64,000 nt of DNA, from the NCBI RefSeq assembly GCF_008831285.2, contig NC_045138.2:12476571-12540570 (forward strand), given 5' to 3'. The position numbers and the translations under genes were made by a program. Below the pieces are notes generated by a model. It was not told the origin of the DNA. It did not search any database and worked only from the letters and a program-made list of their open reading frames with translations. Numbering within the stretch: position 1 is the stretch's first letter; every line of letters starts with the position of its first letter. Shown here piece by piece: positions 1-10,093 of this stretch. This DNA comes from Nymphaea colorata. Lineage: Eukaryota; Streptophyta; Magnoliopsida; Nymphaeales; Nymphaeaceae.

Positions 1-1192
1 AGAAAAGAAGCTTCTTTTGTTGGTGGGGTAAATCCAGATGAAATGTTGTGATGTGCTGATGAACAATGGAGAGTATCAATTCCAATATCTATGGTTATTC
101 TTGATTTCATCAACAAAAAATCAAGTTCAATAGGAATAGATGCATCGTATTGTAACCAATTTGCATATGGTTACTGATGAATAGTGGAATTGTAAATCAA
201 TTGATATGCAGAATCGTGCACTTAATTTACTTGACTTTATAGAATGACTCTAGAAGCAAAAAGCAAAATATGCCAAAAAGAAGCATGCCACCGTTTTGTA
301 TTGTTATTGTTCTATTTCAGTAATAAACAACAAACAGTCTTTGGTTTCGGTCAGAAATTTCTGTAATGCCTTAAAATATCTATGATTACTTGCAGTAACA
401 ACTGTATATCTAACATAACCCCATGGATCCTAAAAGATCATGTTGCTTTGATTTTGATATTCTCAATCAGATTTAAGGACAAATCGAGGACGTCCACTTT
501 ATCTTATTTTATTTACTTTATTGTGTCTTTTTTTATTCAGTTTTTTACTTTTACTATATTTCTTATTATGTTTGATGCTGATGAACAAAGAAATGAAATT
601 AGTTTTAGATATTGTTTCTCGTCCCGTTTATCTGGCTTAGACAGTTGATGATTTAAGGAAAAACAAAATTAAATTTAATGTTATTATGATGATCAAAATG
701 ATCAAATTGACAACTAGGAGATATCCGTAATTACAGTTATTCAGATATCAAATTCAGTCTTTACACAAGAACTGCTTTCCATCAATAGCAATGATGGCAA
801 AGTACAAGTTTTCGCTTGGTACTTTCCAGCTCATTGGCATGGCTTAATCAGTTACTAACTCATTCATTTCTGGTATTAGAAATCCAATCAAAGATCTTTA
901 GTTTAGTTTAGTTTAGTCGTTCGAGTAAGAATTGTCTCATTTCATTCATGACTGATCGTCACAAATGATCAGGTTGTTAACGAACTTCTTGTTTATTTGT
1001 CTTTTTTTTATAAATGGTGAAATAAAAGATTCATATGCTAGAATAAGGGGACAAACTGGATACTTGTTAAATATACATATGCGTCCATGGGGAATATCAA
1101 AAAATAGAATAAATGATCAATGAATGACTATTCATGATCAATTCCATATTGAATCAATTCTATACCAATTCTGAATTATAGGAAGTTTTGTA
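1..1192. other. AT-rich spacer left of the rps16 remnant
   Basis: I recognise no gene here. The part just before 1193 resembles a plastid rps16 upstream region, so the plastid insertion may begin somewhere in this stretch, but I cannot fix its left end. The open frame at 382-648 has no recognisable domain and is probably chance. Confidence 0.4.
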
Positions 1193-2071
1193 ATGGTAAA
1201 ACTTCATTTCAAACGATGTGGTAGAAGGAAACATGTGACTTGAATGACATGATCGGCTATGGATTTTGACATCCATAATCTTCAATGAGGATGCTCTTGG
1301 CTTGTCATATTTTGTTCTGTTTCATCATTACTCCATGTTGTTGGGTTTTAATGTAAATAAAATAGTACATGATGGAGCTCGAGAATAAATGATTATCAAG
1401 GCAGGATCTAGGGTTAGTGCCAATTAATAATTTGGAGTGGATTTGTGAGTATATTTTCGTATAAAAGATCAAATTGGATTCATTTAAATAAAAAAGTTTG
1501 CTGTAATTGGGGAGACTATTTCGATGATAAAGAAGTGTATCACAAGGGAATTAATGGAATTGAATCGTTAGTATGATTCTTCGACGTAAAGAAATAGCCA
1601 AAAGGTATGTTGCTGCCATTCCAAAAGATTAAAGATCACCAAAGTAATGTCTAAATCTAATGATCCAAGGACAAGTGACTCCAAAACAAGAAAACACCAT
1701 TTTCAATGACTGTCTCAATCAAGTGGGTTGGATCATAATAAGTAAGAAATGGAAATATATTTAGACAAGACGAAAAGGGGTTATAGACCGCTCAATAAAT
1801 ATTTAGTTAAGGATTTTTTAAGGATTTCTTTTCTAGTCCTTTAAGAATTACTCAACTTGAGTTATTAGGACGAATGATTTTTTTTTTTTTATAGGAAGGA
1901 AGAAGGAAGAAAGATGACCCCAATGATAATTTAATTGATAATTTCAAGGATCCGTTTGCTATAGATTTATACCCATAAATTTTAATCATTCTTCCTCAAA
2001 CCGTAATAGGAGAAAACTTCCTATACCTTTCTATGGGGAGGGGGTATTGTCCATCCATCTATCCCAACCCG

Positions 2072-2152
2072 ACCCGTCACTTAAGTGACGGGTGGCAGAA
2101 AAGGAGGGCACCATCAACACTTAAGTGACGGGCGGGAGAAAAGGAGGGCACC
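2072..2152. repeat. 22-bp perfect palindrome followed by a 40-bp tandem repeat
   Basis: Positions 2072-2093 form a perfect inverted repeat with 9-base arms (ACCCGTCAC / GTGACGGGT) around TTAA. The right half, with its following purine-rich sequence, is repeated about 40 bp later (from about 2118). It sits at the very start of the inserted DNA and may be the end of the element or part of its LTR. Confidence 0.7.
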
Positions 2153-2749
2153 TGATGGTGCCCCTCTCTTACATCTCTCTCTCTCGTTTCTTCTTTTGGA
2201 GAAAAAGAAAGAAGGGTTTTCTTCTTGGGTGGCTGCTCACAGCAAGAGGAGTAGGAGAAGAAGAGAGCAAAGAAGAGAAGGAGAGAAGGAAGGCAAGAAG
2301 GAAAGAGGAAGAAGAGCATGGTTGTGGATTTGGGCAGCCGTGTGGGTTCAAGTGTAGAGAGAAAAAGTGAAGAAAACAAAGAAAAGAAAAGAAGAACATA
2401 CAGTGATTTTTTTTCTTGTCATTTTCTTGTGCATTCATTCTTGAGAATGATTTATGCTATTCTCTGCAAGAAGAACAATATAGTTGTATTGCCTCTTTGA
2501 AGTATAAATATATATCTCTCTTGCCCATGGTTTTTTACCTCTTTATTGGGGGTTTTTCCACGTAAATTGGTGTCTCTTATTTTCTGCATTGTTTAGCATA
2601 TATCTTGACGTATATTGCTGCAATAGTGGTGTTAAAAACTCGATCTTATGCTCGCAGCCATGTGATTCCGTTTTTCAACAGTTTTGTGTTGGTTTGGCCT
2701 CTTTTATTGTTGTTGAAGCATTCTTTTGGGAAATACAACTATAACAAAG

Positions 2750-2762
2750 TGGTATCAGAGCC
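2750..2762 (+). promoter_or_regulatory. Primer-binding site (initiator tRNA-Met type)
   Basis: TGGTATCAGAGCC is the standard plant LTR-retrotransposon primer site. It marks the boundary between the 5' LTR (ending about 2749) and the internal region. Confidence 0.8.
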
Positions 2763-2789
2763 AGGTTGGTTGTGTACATTCTTATTGAA

Positions 2790-3207
2790 GGATGAAGTCG
2801 ACCCCCACTAGAATGGTCTCTCTAAATGGGAACAATTGGACCATATGGAAAGCCAAAATGGAAGATTTGTTGTTTGTAAAGACTTGTATGCACCCATTGA
2901 GAACCAAAAACCAGCGAATATGACAGATGAAAAATAAAAGTTATTGGACAGAAAAACCATTGACACCATCAAACAATGGTTAGATGACTCTGTTTTTCAT
3001 TTGGTATCCGCAGAGACAAGCGCGAAGTTGTTATGGCAGAAGTTGTATGATCTTTACGAGAGGAAAACAGCTGGGAACAAGGTTTTCTTGATTAGGCAAT
3101 TGGTAAATTTGAAACTTAGAGAGAGAAAACCAGTGTCAGAGCATTTGAATGAAGTGCAGAGCATAATCAATCAGTCCATCACCTTTCTTTTCAAGTTTTT
3201 GGTATAG
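2790..3207 (+). pseudogene. Copia gag (UBN2-type) fragment
   Basis: The translated stretch from 2944 reads DRKTIDTIKQWLDDSVFHLV and later NKVFLIRQLVNLKL. This is the typical pattern of the Gag/UBN2 domain of Ty1/Copia elements (a DRKAL..I...L and NKVFLM..LFNLKM arrangement). Sequence before 2944 (MVSLNGNNWTIWKAKMEDLL-like) belongs to the same Gag but contains an in-frame stop. The frame ends near 3207, where a repeat array replaces the rest of Gag. The fragment is non-functional. Confidence 0.75.
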
Positions 3208-3719
3208 TGAATACTAATGGCATACAATTGCAATGAGTCCTAACCTTTCAAAAGAATCCTGACCTTTTTGGATTCTGACTTTTCCATAATGAGTTCTGAC
3301 CTTTTATTTTTGGTATGGTTAATGACATTTTGTTGTACAGCGAGTACTAATGGTATTTTGTTGTCAAGTGAGTACTATTGGCATTTCATTACAATTAGTC
3401 CAGACCTTTTTGGATCCTAACTTTTCTATAATGAGTCTTGACCTTTCAAACAGAGTCCTGACCTTTCAATAAGGTCAAGTGAGTACTAATGGCATTTCAT
3501 TGCAATTAGTCCTGACTTTTTTGGATCTTGACTTTTCTATAATGAGTCTTGACCTTTTAAACAGAGTCCTAACCTTTCTATAAGGTCAAGTGAGTACTAA
3601 TGACATACAATTGCAATGAGTCCTGACCTTTCAAAAGAGTCATGACCTTTTTGGATCATGACTTTTCCATAATGAGTCCTAACCTTTCAAGAATGTTTTG
3701 ACCTTTCCATTCCATCATA
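3207..3719 (+). repeat. Array of short GACCTT-rich repeats with about 110-bp higher-order period
   Basis: A motif close to GAGTCCTGACCTTTC recurs many times, with variants, between sentences of the form GTGAGTACTAATGGCAT. The latter recur near 3327, 3366, 3479 and 3589, giving a higher-order spacing of about 110 bp. A short piece of the same repeat is found in opposite orientation at 7655-7765. Confidence 0.75.
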
Positions 3720-3962
3720 TGAGCCACCTATTGAATTATTGCAATTGATGCCAGATCCCAAAGATAGGGAAGAGATCTTTGGAAAGTACGCTTTTACAAC
3801 TCGATAAAGAATCAAACTTATTTAAATGTTCATGCTATTCTATATTTCCTTGGAAAAGGAGCTCAACCCATGGGAACTGTTCATGATATTCAAAAAAGGC
3901 AAAGATATTTAAGGAACTTCGAGTTAATCAAACAAAATGATTAATCAAACAAAATGAAATTA

Positions 3963-4751
3963 ACGAACTCAAAAGATGGACAAGTATAGTAGCTAGTTCT
4001 AGTTTTGTTTAATTGTTATTTCGCCACTCTCTTGCTATATCTATACCTATTTGCTACTGTTCATATATGGTTTGAGATAATGTAAGGACAAAGAATTACA
4101 AAGAATTTCTTTGTCTTTTTATATTTATATGAATATGAGAGGGATAGAAAGAGGATTATGTAATAACTAAAATCCATGAAATTATGGGATTACCATTAAT
4201 CTAATGGTTTTCCTTGGGACTCCCTCACGTCAAGAAACAAGAGGTCAATGTTGGGGCTTATAGTGATAGTGAATAAAAATGATACTCTTTTTACCTACTT
4301 CTTCTTTACTTCACTTCATTTTCATTTTCTTGTAGTGCCAATTTAACACAAGGCCTTATCTTATTTATATTTAGTTTGTTTATTGTATTTTGTTTGATTT
4401 GTTTTCCCAATATTTCATTTGTGTTGACAATGGTCTCTTGAATGAATAGAATACCAAAGAATTCGATCATAGATAAATTAATCTATTCTTGTGGTTTCAT
4501 AGGTTTGGTTTTTGGCTTCATTCAAAGGATTGGTTTGATGGATCGTTTGTGACACAGGAAGTATTTTTTTTATTTACTAAAGCTATACTTATATGTGAAT
4601 ATGCTCTTCTTTATTTTATAGATTTTTTAGAATCATAGTTTCTTCTAAACTTGCTGTTATTTTTATGCTTATGTTAGTTCAATGTTTTGACTTGATTGGT
4701 TCAGGAAATCAAAACTCTTGATTTTTATTTCGATCATAGTTAGATCCTTAT
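3963..4751. other. Plastid-like rps16-trnK spacer
   Basis: AT-rich sequence between the rps16 and trnK remnants. Its position matches the rps16-trnK spacer of plastomes, and no coding signal is visible. Confidence 0.5.
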
Positions 4752-4788
4752 CGGTTCCTAACTCAATGGTAAAGTACTCGACTTTTAA
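4752..4788 (+). pseudogene. trnK-UUU: trnK-UUU 5' exon (plastid tRNA-Lys), NUPT copy
   Basis: The 37-nt 5' half of plastid tRNA-Lys is recognisable: CTAACTCAATGGTAAAGTAC, then the anticodon-arm part ending CTTTTAA before the group II intron. It differs from the plastid gene at several bases, including the first ones. The 3' exon is not found, because the plastid block ends inside matK. No functional tRNA can come from it. Confidence 0.8.
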
Positions 4789-5531
4789 GTGCCGCTATAA
4801 TCTTTTACACATTAGGATGAAGCGGATTTCTCCATACCATCGGTAGAGTTTGTAAGACCATGACTGATCCTGAAACAGAATGAGTGGAAAAAACATGTTG
4901 TATCAATGGATAATTATGAGAATACTTCATTCTTATATAGTTATATCATATCGGTAAAAAATGTCCTTTTGATTCTTAGCTAGAATGGTTCAAAATTCAT
5001 TTTCAATTAGGTGACGTGAATAAATGGATAGAGCTATATGGCTCAAATTATAAGGAAAAACCAAAAGCAACACATTTCTGTTCTTATTTGAATTTGAACG
5101 AATACCCAATCTAATTAGACATTAAAAATATATTAGTGCCTACTGTGGGAAAGGGCTCTCATGCGAGTTGATCATTGATTCATTAAAAAAATCCTAACTG
5201 TTCACTGTTCTCCATTAGTGACTAGAGTGTAACTGATGTGTATAAAAAACGTTGTACTGATCAATATGACTCATTCCAAAGTCAGAAGAACAATTGGGTT
5301 GCAAAAATAAACAATTTCTAATACATAATCTCTTGTAACTATTCCCAAACGCGAACAAGTTAGATGGAAAAAGAGAGATGTGTTGATTAGATGTCTTGTC
5401 TCCAGGTATGTCAGTTTTTACAATATAGCTTGTTAGGACCATATCGCACTATGTATTGATTATTTAATAACCCAAGAAATCCTCTGCCACATGCGGTTCA
5501 AGTTTCATTGCAAACTAATGCATAAATTGGA
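4789..5531 (+). other. trnK group II intron, 5' part, plastid-derived
   Basis: The start GTGCCGCTATAATC and the downstream stretch with GTAAGACCATGACTGATCCTG match the beginning of the plastid trnK intron, which normally hosts matK. It contains no intact frame. Confidence 0.7.
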
Positions 5532-5965
5532 ATGTGAATTGCAAGGCTATTTATAAATAGATAGATACCGGAAACAATGTTTCTTATACCCACTTTTTTT
5601 CGGGAGAATGTCTGTGCACTTGCTCAGGATCATGGTTTAAATAGTTTGATTTTTTATGAACCCACAGAAAATTTAGGTTATGTCAATGACAATAAATCTA
5701 GTTCACTAATTGTGAAACACTTAATTACTCATTAACAAAACCATTTGACCCTTTCGGTTAATGATTCAAGGTTCGCTAAGCCCATAGGAGTTTTTATTCC
5801 CAAAGGATACCATAGGGTTTTGCAGGAATTATGGAAATTCCATTCTCGGTGGGATTAGCATCTTCTCTAGAAAGAGAAAAAATAGCAAAATATCAGTATC
5901 AGGATTTACAATCTATTCATTTAATATTTTCCTTTTTAGAGGACAAATTATCACATTTATATTAA
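5532..5965 (+). pseudogene. matK: matK (plastid intron maturase), truncated NUPT copy
   Basis: Maturase K helps splice plastid group II introns. The N-terminal quarter is recognisable: [10 protein letters not shown], then a [20 protein letters not shown]-like run, then [19 protein letters not shown]. The initiation region is mutated and in-frame stops are present, for example soon after the start. Similarity stops at about 5962-5966, where petA coding sequence begins in mid-gene. Normal matK has about 500 codons, so some 70% is missing. The breakpoint is a junction between two plastid loci that are far apart in the organelle. Confidence 0.85.
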
Positions 5966-5966
5966 C

Positions 5967-6186
5967 TTCTTGTTTCTGAAGGTGGATACATCAAGCTTGA
6001 TCAGCCATTAATAAGTAATCCCAATGTAGGTGGTTTTGGTCAAGGTGATGTAGAAATAGTACTTCAAGATCCATTGCTATCCAAGACCTTTTGTTCTTCT
6101 TAGCATATGTTATTCTGATGCAAATCTTTTTGGTTCTTAAATAGAAACAGTTTGGGAATGTTCAATTAGCTGAAATGAATTTCTAG
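5967..6186 (+). pseudogene. petA: petA (cytochrome f) C-terminal fragment, NUPT copy
   Basis: Cytochrome f is the c-type haem subunit of the thylakoid cytochrome b6f complex. Only its last roughly 70 codons are present. [20 protein letters not shown] and [14 protein letters not shown] are clear, followed by the membrane anchor region and the ending VQLAEMNF plus stop at 6184-6186. Frame shifts and a stop interrupt the anchor region. The haem-binding N-terminal part is absent. The gene is followed, as in plastomes, by the psbJ-psbE cluster on the opposite strand. Confidence 0.85.
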
Positions 6187-7395
6187 TCCATGGATTCCTC
6201 AACATCAAGCTGGCAAAAAAGCTGATTTTTTTTATCACAATTATATTATGTGTATGCATGGTCAAGAATCATGAAAAGCCCCTTTTTGCTTGCTTTTGAT
6301 TATACTATATTTCAAGATATCGGTGATGACTTGTATTCCAGATTAGAAAATAGCAATAGTATGGAATTGCAAAAGAAGATGATTAGATCAAAATTTTGTT
6401 TAGTGTGATTATGCTAGGTTTTTTATTGCCAAATGGTAAATGGCATGTAATGCTTCAATACTTTTGGATTCTCTGTCTAATAAACACATAAGTGGGAAGC
6501 AGGGATTGACACTCGCAACTTTGAATGACATGTACACTGACCTTGACTTTGAAATTTGTTTACTTTCTACAAAGAAACAAAAAGGATTTTTCCGCTCTTT
6601 CGTTGCATTGAAATAATAATGGTTCTAGGTCTCATTCATCAAATCAAATAAATATTAGTGGCGGGTTTATGGATACCTCTTTGAATTCATAAGAAAGAAG
6701 AGAAGTATGGATAATAAAAAAGGAGGGGCAAGAGAAACTCAATTGAGCAAATGGAATTTTTGCAATGAACTTATAATTTTGAGTGAGCTTATAAAAAGAA
6801 ATAAGACTCGCTTCAAAAGACTTTTCATGGTCTAAATTTGGGTCAAAAGGTGGAAATTTTTGGGTTTCCAGGCATATCAAAATCCTTATTATTTGATTAT
6901 CTTATTATACCTTATTATCTGATCTCATCACTCACATCAAAGTTACGGTTCAAACTTTATTTTTTTTATAGTTTCCTAGTTTCCAATTAGTTTAGTATAA
7001 AAATGATTTGTAACGTGTCTCCTCTATAGAAATCCATATTATTTTTGCCATTCAAAAAATCTTTCTTTCTTTACTTTATTCTTAACTTTGGAAAAGTCTA
7101 TAGTATATCTATATATACTATGAATCAATCAGTGGATTCAACATTTCAGAAACATATAAAAAAGTTAAGGAATGTGGTAATTTCATAAGGTCCAATCAAC
7201 TATTTTTCGTATAGAAAAATCTAGTACATGTATATATTATGGTTGTGTTGACTGGATGAATATCCACCTCTTATGGAATGGGTCAAGGTCTTGGTCGAAG
7301 AGTAAGAACTCAACAGGACGAAAATACATATAAGGAGGGGTCAGGTCTTGTGGAGTTCTTACTCTTTCATGATTATAGTACCGTTCATCCGATTA
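6187..7395. other. petA-psbJ plastid spacer
   Basis: The length (1.2 kb) and position match the petA-psbJ spacer of plastomes. Apart from the hairpin at 7299-7365, no feature is seen. The open frame at 6644-6880 has no recognisable domain. Confidence 0.55.
7299..7365 (-). terminator. Inverted repeat, probable plastid 3' end hairpin after psbJ
   Basis: AGAGTAAGAACTC at 7299-7311 is the exact reverse complement of 7353-7365. It lies just downstream of the psbJ stop in the direction of psbEFLJ transcription. Plastid mRNA 3' ends commonly carry such stem-loops. It is a relic here. Confidence 0.45.
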
Positions 7396-7516
7396 TTACA
7401 AGGATGACCCAATCCAAAATATGAGCCATAGAAGAAAACATCGATTAAACGATCACAAGAGTACCAGTTACAGTACCTATTAGCTAAAGAGGAATCCTTC
7501 AAGTAGTATCGGCCAT
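7396..7516 (-). pseudogene. psbJ: psbJ (photosystem II subunit J), NUPT copy
   Basis: PsbJ is a 40-residue membrane subunit of photosystem II. The start (MADT) at about 7514-7516, the middle (VTGTLVI-like) and the last codons with the stop at 7396-7398 can be aligned. The span is 121 bp instead of 123, and several changes shift the frame. Same strand and order as psbL, psbF and psbE, as in plastomes. Confidence 0.75.
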
Positions 7517-7654
7517 ATACCTCACTTCCCACCCCATTTCATCTAGTGGTCATGCTATAAACATAAACAGTCATGGATAGTTATGGGTATGATATCATTC
7601 TAAATGAGAAAAGAGAATTTCCGTTCTTTCTCACAATTGAAGAAATATACTCAC

Positions 7655-7765
7655 CATACCAAAAAGGTCAGGACTGTTTTTAAAGGTCAAGACTCATTTG
7701 TATGTCATCAGTACTCACCATACAAAAAAGGTCAGGACTGTTTTGAAAGGTCTTTTTTTTCTTAA
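7655..7765 (-). repeat. Inverted short copy of the GACCTT-rich repeat
   Basis: Two near-identical runs of the form CACCATACAAAAAAGGTCAG appear with AAAGGTCAAGAC between them. They are the reverse complement of the 3207-3719 array. They enlarge the psbJ-psbL spacer from its usual size of about 0.1 kb to about 0.3 kb. Confidence 0.7.
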
Positions 7766-7840
7766 GTGAAACCAATTATGATGCAAAAATGATCTTGTTC
7801 TATCATTGATCAGAGATTTCTCTATGAAAAAATTGGAGCA

Positions 7841-7959
7841 GATAGCAACAATATAATTGGAAAATAAAACAGCAAATACAAAAATGAGTAATAACCCCCA
7901 TAGTAGAGACTGGTACGATTCAATTTAACTTTTTGTTCATTCGGATTTGATTGTGTCAT
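7841..7959 (-). pseudogene. psbL: psbL (photosystem II subunit L), NUPT copy
   Basis: PsbL is a 38-residue photosystem II subunit. MTQSNPNEQ is followed by KLNRTSLY, then a one-base shift at the expected WGLLL segment, and FSNY appears again in another frame. The usual end (FFN plus stop) is replaced. Start at 7957-7959 on the minus strand. Confidence 0.8.
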
Positions 7960-7997
7960 AGCTCTATAATGAATTCAAATTATATTTATTTATTTCA

Positions 7998-8114
7998 TCA
8001 TTGGATGAACTGCATTGCTAATATGGACCCCAAGAAAAAAATGATAGGTATAACTAGTCTGTGAACAACCAACCATCTCACTTTGAAAATTGGACAGTTT
8101 CTATTTATGGTCAT
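7998..8114 (-). pseudogene. psbF: psbF (cytochrome b559 beta), nearly intact NUPT copy
   Basis: The beta subunit of photosystem II cytochrome b559 is 39 residues. The frame is open from the start at 8112-8114 to a stop at 7998-8000, which replaces the usual last Arg codon (CGA to TGA). RWLVVH keeps the haem-ligand histidine, and AMQFIQ is kept at the end. Several substitutions (YP to CP, AV to VI) suggest that selection has been lost. I call it a pseudogene because it lies in a decayed insertion without a plastid promoter context. Confidence 0.8.
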
Positions 8115-8123
8115 TAAAGCCTG

Positions 8124-8372
8124 CTAAAAGGATCGATTAAATTCATCGAGTTGTTCCAATGAATCAAAAAGACCAATTATTAACGGAATCCCTTGTCTGC
8201 TTTTTGTGAAATATTCATTAGGTTGAGGGCTTCCAAACATGTTGTAAGCTAAACCTGTGCTGACGAATAACCAACTTGCAATGAATAGGGAAGGTATAGT
8301 AATGCTATGAATGACTGAGCATCGAATACTTGTAATACTATCAGCAAAAGCACGTTCTCTACTTCTAGACAT
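8124..8372 (-). pseudogene. psbE: psbE (cytochrome b559 alpha), frame still open in NUPT
   Basis: The alpha subunit of cytochrome b559 is normally 83 residues; this frame encodes 82. It starts [15 protein letters not shown], keeps [11 protein letters not shown] with the haem-ligand histidine, and keeps [16 protein letters not shown] and SRQGIPLI. It ends FNRSF. One residue is lost near the start and conserved positions are changed, for example Gly to Ser in the membrane segment. The open frame is short and probably survives by chance. The psbE-psbF gap is as in plastomes. Confidence 0.85.
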
Positions 8373-8471
8373 GCTGACCTCCAATATTGCAGTCAAAGGG
8401 GATAAATCTCGTGATGTCCAATCTTTGTGAGATTGTCAATAATGTACCAAGGGTGTATTTAGAGTATACTG
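8373..8471. other. psbE upstream region
   Basis: Short plastid-derived sequence before the tandem duplication; nothing else seen. Confidence 0.3.
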
Positions 8472-9200
8472 AATCACTATAGCGATATTTCTTCTGACAC
8501 AACAATGTTGTTTCAATCAGCTTCGAAAGAAATAATACAGAATTCCTTTCTTCCTTTCTTGTTCCTTGTATAGGCCTAAGTGGGTGTCATGCAATAGAAA
8601 ATTCCATGTAATATAATGTTTTACCAGTTTCGGGATAGGCTGAAGATCTTGGTAAAGATGACTCGATGACTTTTATTTTTTATTTAATTAATCTATCTTA
8701 TCTAATAATGCATAAATGAAATTATCATATTCCAACAATTGGATGCAAAATTTGGAATGGAGTTTTCATGGTTGTAGAAATAGAAAAAGATATTTTCATT
8801 CTAGTCCTTTCAAATAAGAGAGGTTGTTTGGACAAAATCACTATAGCTATCTTTCCTCTGACACAACAATGTTGTTTCAATCAGCTTTGGAAAAAAATAA
8901 TACAGAAATCCTTTCTTCTTTTCTTGTTCCTTGTATAGGCCTAAGTAGGTGTCATTCAACAGAAAATTCCTTGTAATATACTGTTTTACCAGTTTGGGGA
9001 TAGGCTGAAGTTCTTGGTAAAGATGACTCGATGACTTTTATTTTTTATTTAATTAATCTATCTTATCTAATAATGCATAAATGAAATTATCATATTCCAA
9101 CAATTGGATGCAAAATTTGGAAAGGAGTTTTCATGGTTGTAGAAATAGAAAAAGATATTTTCGTTCTAGTCCTTTCAAATAAGAGAGGTTGTTTGGACAA
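8472..9200. repeat. Two-copy tandem direct repeat, 364-bp unit
   Basis: Copy 1 (8472-8835) and copy 2 (8836-about 9200) are in direct orientation with only scattered differences. Both contain the CTGACACAACAATGTTGTTT run, the CCTTGTATAGGCCTAAGT run, and end GAGAGGTTGTTTGGACAA. The unit contains no gene. The high identity implies that the duplication is younger than the decay of the surrounding genes. Confidence 0.9.
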
Positions 9201-9700
9201 TACAATAGCAATTAGTATTCTATAAGGGAAAGTGAACATAGTTGGAGCAGTCGAAATTCATGATGCAACTATAATGGATTGAACTAAACTGGTTTCTCAT
9301 TAGATTGTTTCATTAGGTTCAATTCAAGGGTTCCACCTACATATTAAATTAGAAGCTCCATTGCAAAATTCCAACCTCGATGTTGATAGAGGAGAAGCTA
9401 TGGGAACGATGGAATCTGTGACTGCGGAGGATTCAACTGAAAATGAATCCTAATGATTCACTAGATGGGATGATGAAACACGCTGGGAGCGAACTGATTT
9501 TTTTAAAGAGGTTATGGAGCGACCCTACGAATAAAGAAGATAAATATAAAAGAGTAAATATTCACCAACGAAATTTCATCCATTAAATAATCCTAACATT
9601 ATTTATTGTTTATTTATCATTTCATTCACGAGGAGCTGGGTGAGAAGATACTCTTATGTCTAGTTCTTAGTAGAGATGAAATTGAGACACTACCATCAAT
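9201..9700 (+). other. rpl16 group II intron remnant
   Basis: The stretch with AGCTCCATTGCAAAATTCC and GAAAATGAATCCTAATGATT is typical of plastid group II introns. GAGCTGGGTGAGAAGATACT plus the following TCTTATGTCTAGTTCT resembles domain V, placed about 60 bp before rpl16 exon 2. That placement identifies it as the rpl16 intron. Exon 1 (9 bp in plastomes) was not located. Confidence 0.65.
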
Positions 9701-10093
9701 CATAACCCCAAAGGAAAGAAGTTTCGTAACAACATAGAGGAAGAATGAAATGAGTACCTTATCAGGGCAATCGTATTTGTTTCGGTAAATATGCGCTTAA
9801 GGCACTCGAACCTGCTTGGATCACATCTAGACAAATAGAAGCAGAGTGTTGCGCTAACACCCATCATGGCAGAAAAATATGGGTATGTATGTTCCTAACA
9901 AATCCGATACACTAAGACCCATGAAAACACAATGAGTTCAGGGAAGGGATCTCTCGAATATTGGGTATCCGTCGTTAAACCGGATCAAATAGTTTATGAC
10001 ATGGGCAGAGTATCATAAATCATAGCCACAACCGCTATGGAAATAGCAGCGTGTAAAATGCCTCTATGAAAAAAATTAGTTATCCCGGAATAG
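9701..10093 (+). pseudogene. rpl16: rpl16 (plastid ribosomal protein L16), exon 2, NUPT copy
   Basis: L16 is a 50S subunit protein. [20 protein letters not shown], then [15 protein letters not shown], then AISIAA..KMP are recognisable across several frames. Internal stops and shifts are frequent, for example in the HRGRM region and after KMPL. The stop at 10091-10093 aligns with the normal end. rpl14 follows in the usual plastid order. Confidence 0.85.

Larger units (their letters stand above)
2067..3719 (+). mobile_element. Truncated Copia-type retroelement insertion in the rps16 intron
   Basis: The insert interrupts plastid rps16 intron sequence just upstream of exon 2. From left to right it has an LTR-like leader with a 22-bp palindrome and a 40-bp tandem repeat, a purine-rich stretch, and a TATA-like run near 2501. 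A primer-binding site complementary to the initiator tRNA-Met 3' end follows (2750-2762, TGGTATCAGAGCC). Then comes a Copia gag fragment, and finally an array of GACCTT-rich repeats. No protease, integrase, reverse transcriptase or second LTR is present, so this is a 5' fragment only. The boundaries are inferred from where remembered rps16 intron sequence stops and resumes. Confidence 0.65.
1193..3962 (+). pseudogene. rps16: rps16 (plastid ribosomal protein S16), NUPT copy split by an insertion
   Basis: This is a nuclear copy of the plastid gene for 30S protein S16. Exon 1 lies at about 1193-1232 and reads MVKLHFKRCGRRK, against MVKLRLKRCGRKQ in typical plastomes. Group II intron sequence follows. 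Exon 2 lies at about 3731-3962 and contains the recognisable run NQTYLNV followed by an ILYFL-like stretch. Exon 2 has in-frame stops, shifts and a short duplicated ATTAATCAAACAAAATG-type run near its end. The intron is broken by a 1.65-kb insert at about 2067-3719, close to its 3' end. The copy cannot make S16. In plastomes rps16 is next to trnK/matK, and that order is kept here, which supports one imported segment. Confidence 0.85.

Noticed and set aside
2077-2438. Several overlapping open frames on both strands
   Set aside because: They follow a purine-rich stretch of the inserted element's leader; the Lys/Arg/Glu or Ser/Phe bias is compositional.
3207-3719. CRISPR-like repeat array
   Set aside because: Repeats are short, degenerate and contiguous without unique spacers, and the genome is a plant nuclear one.
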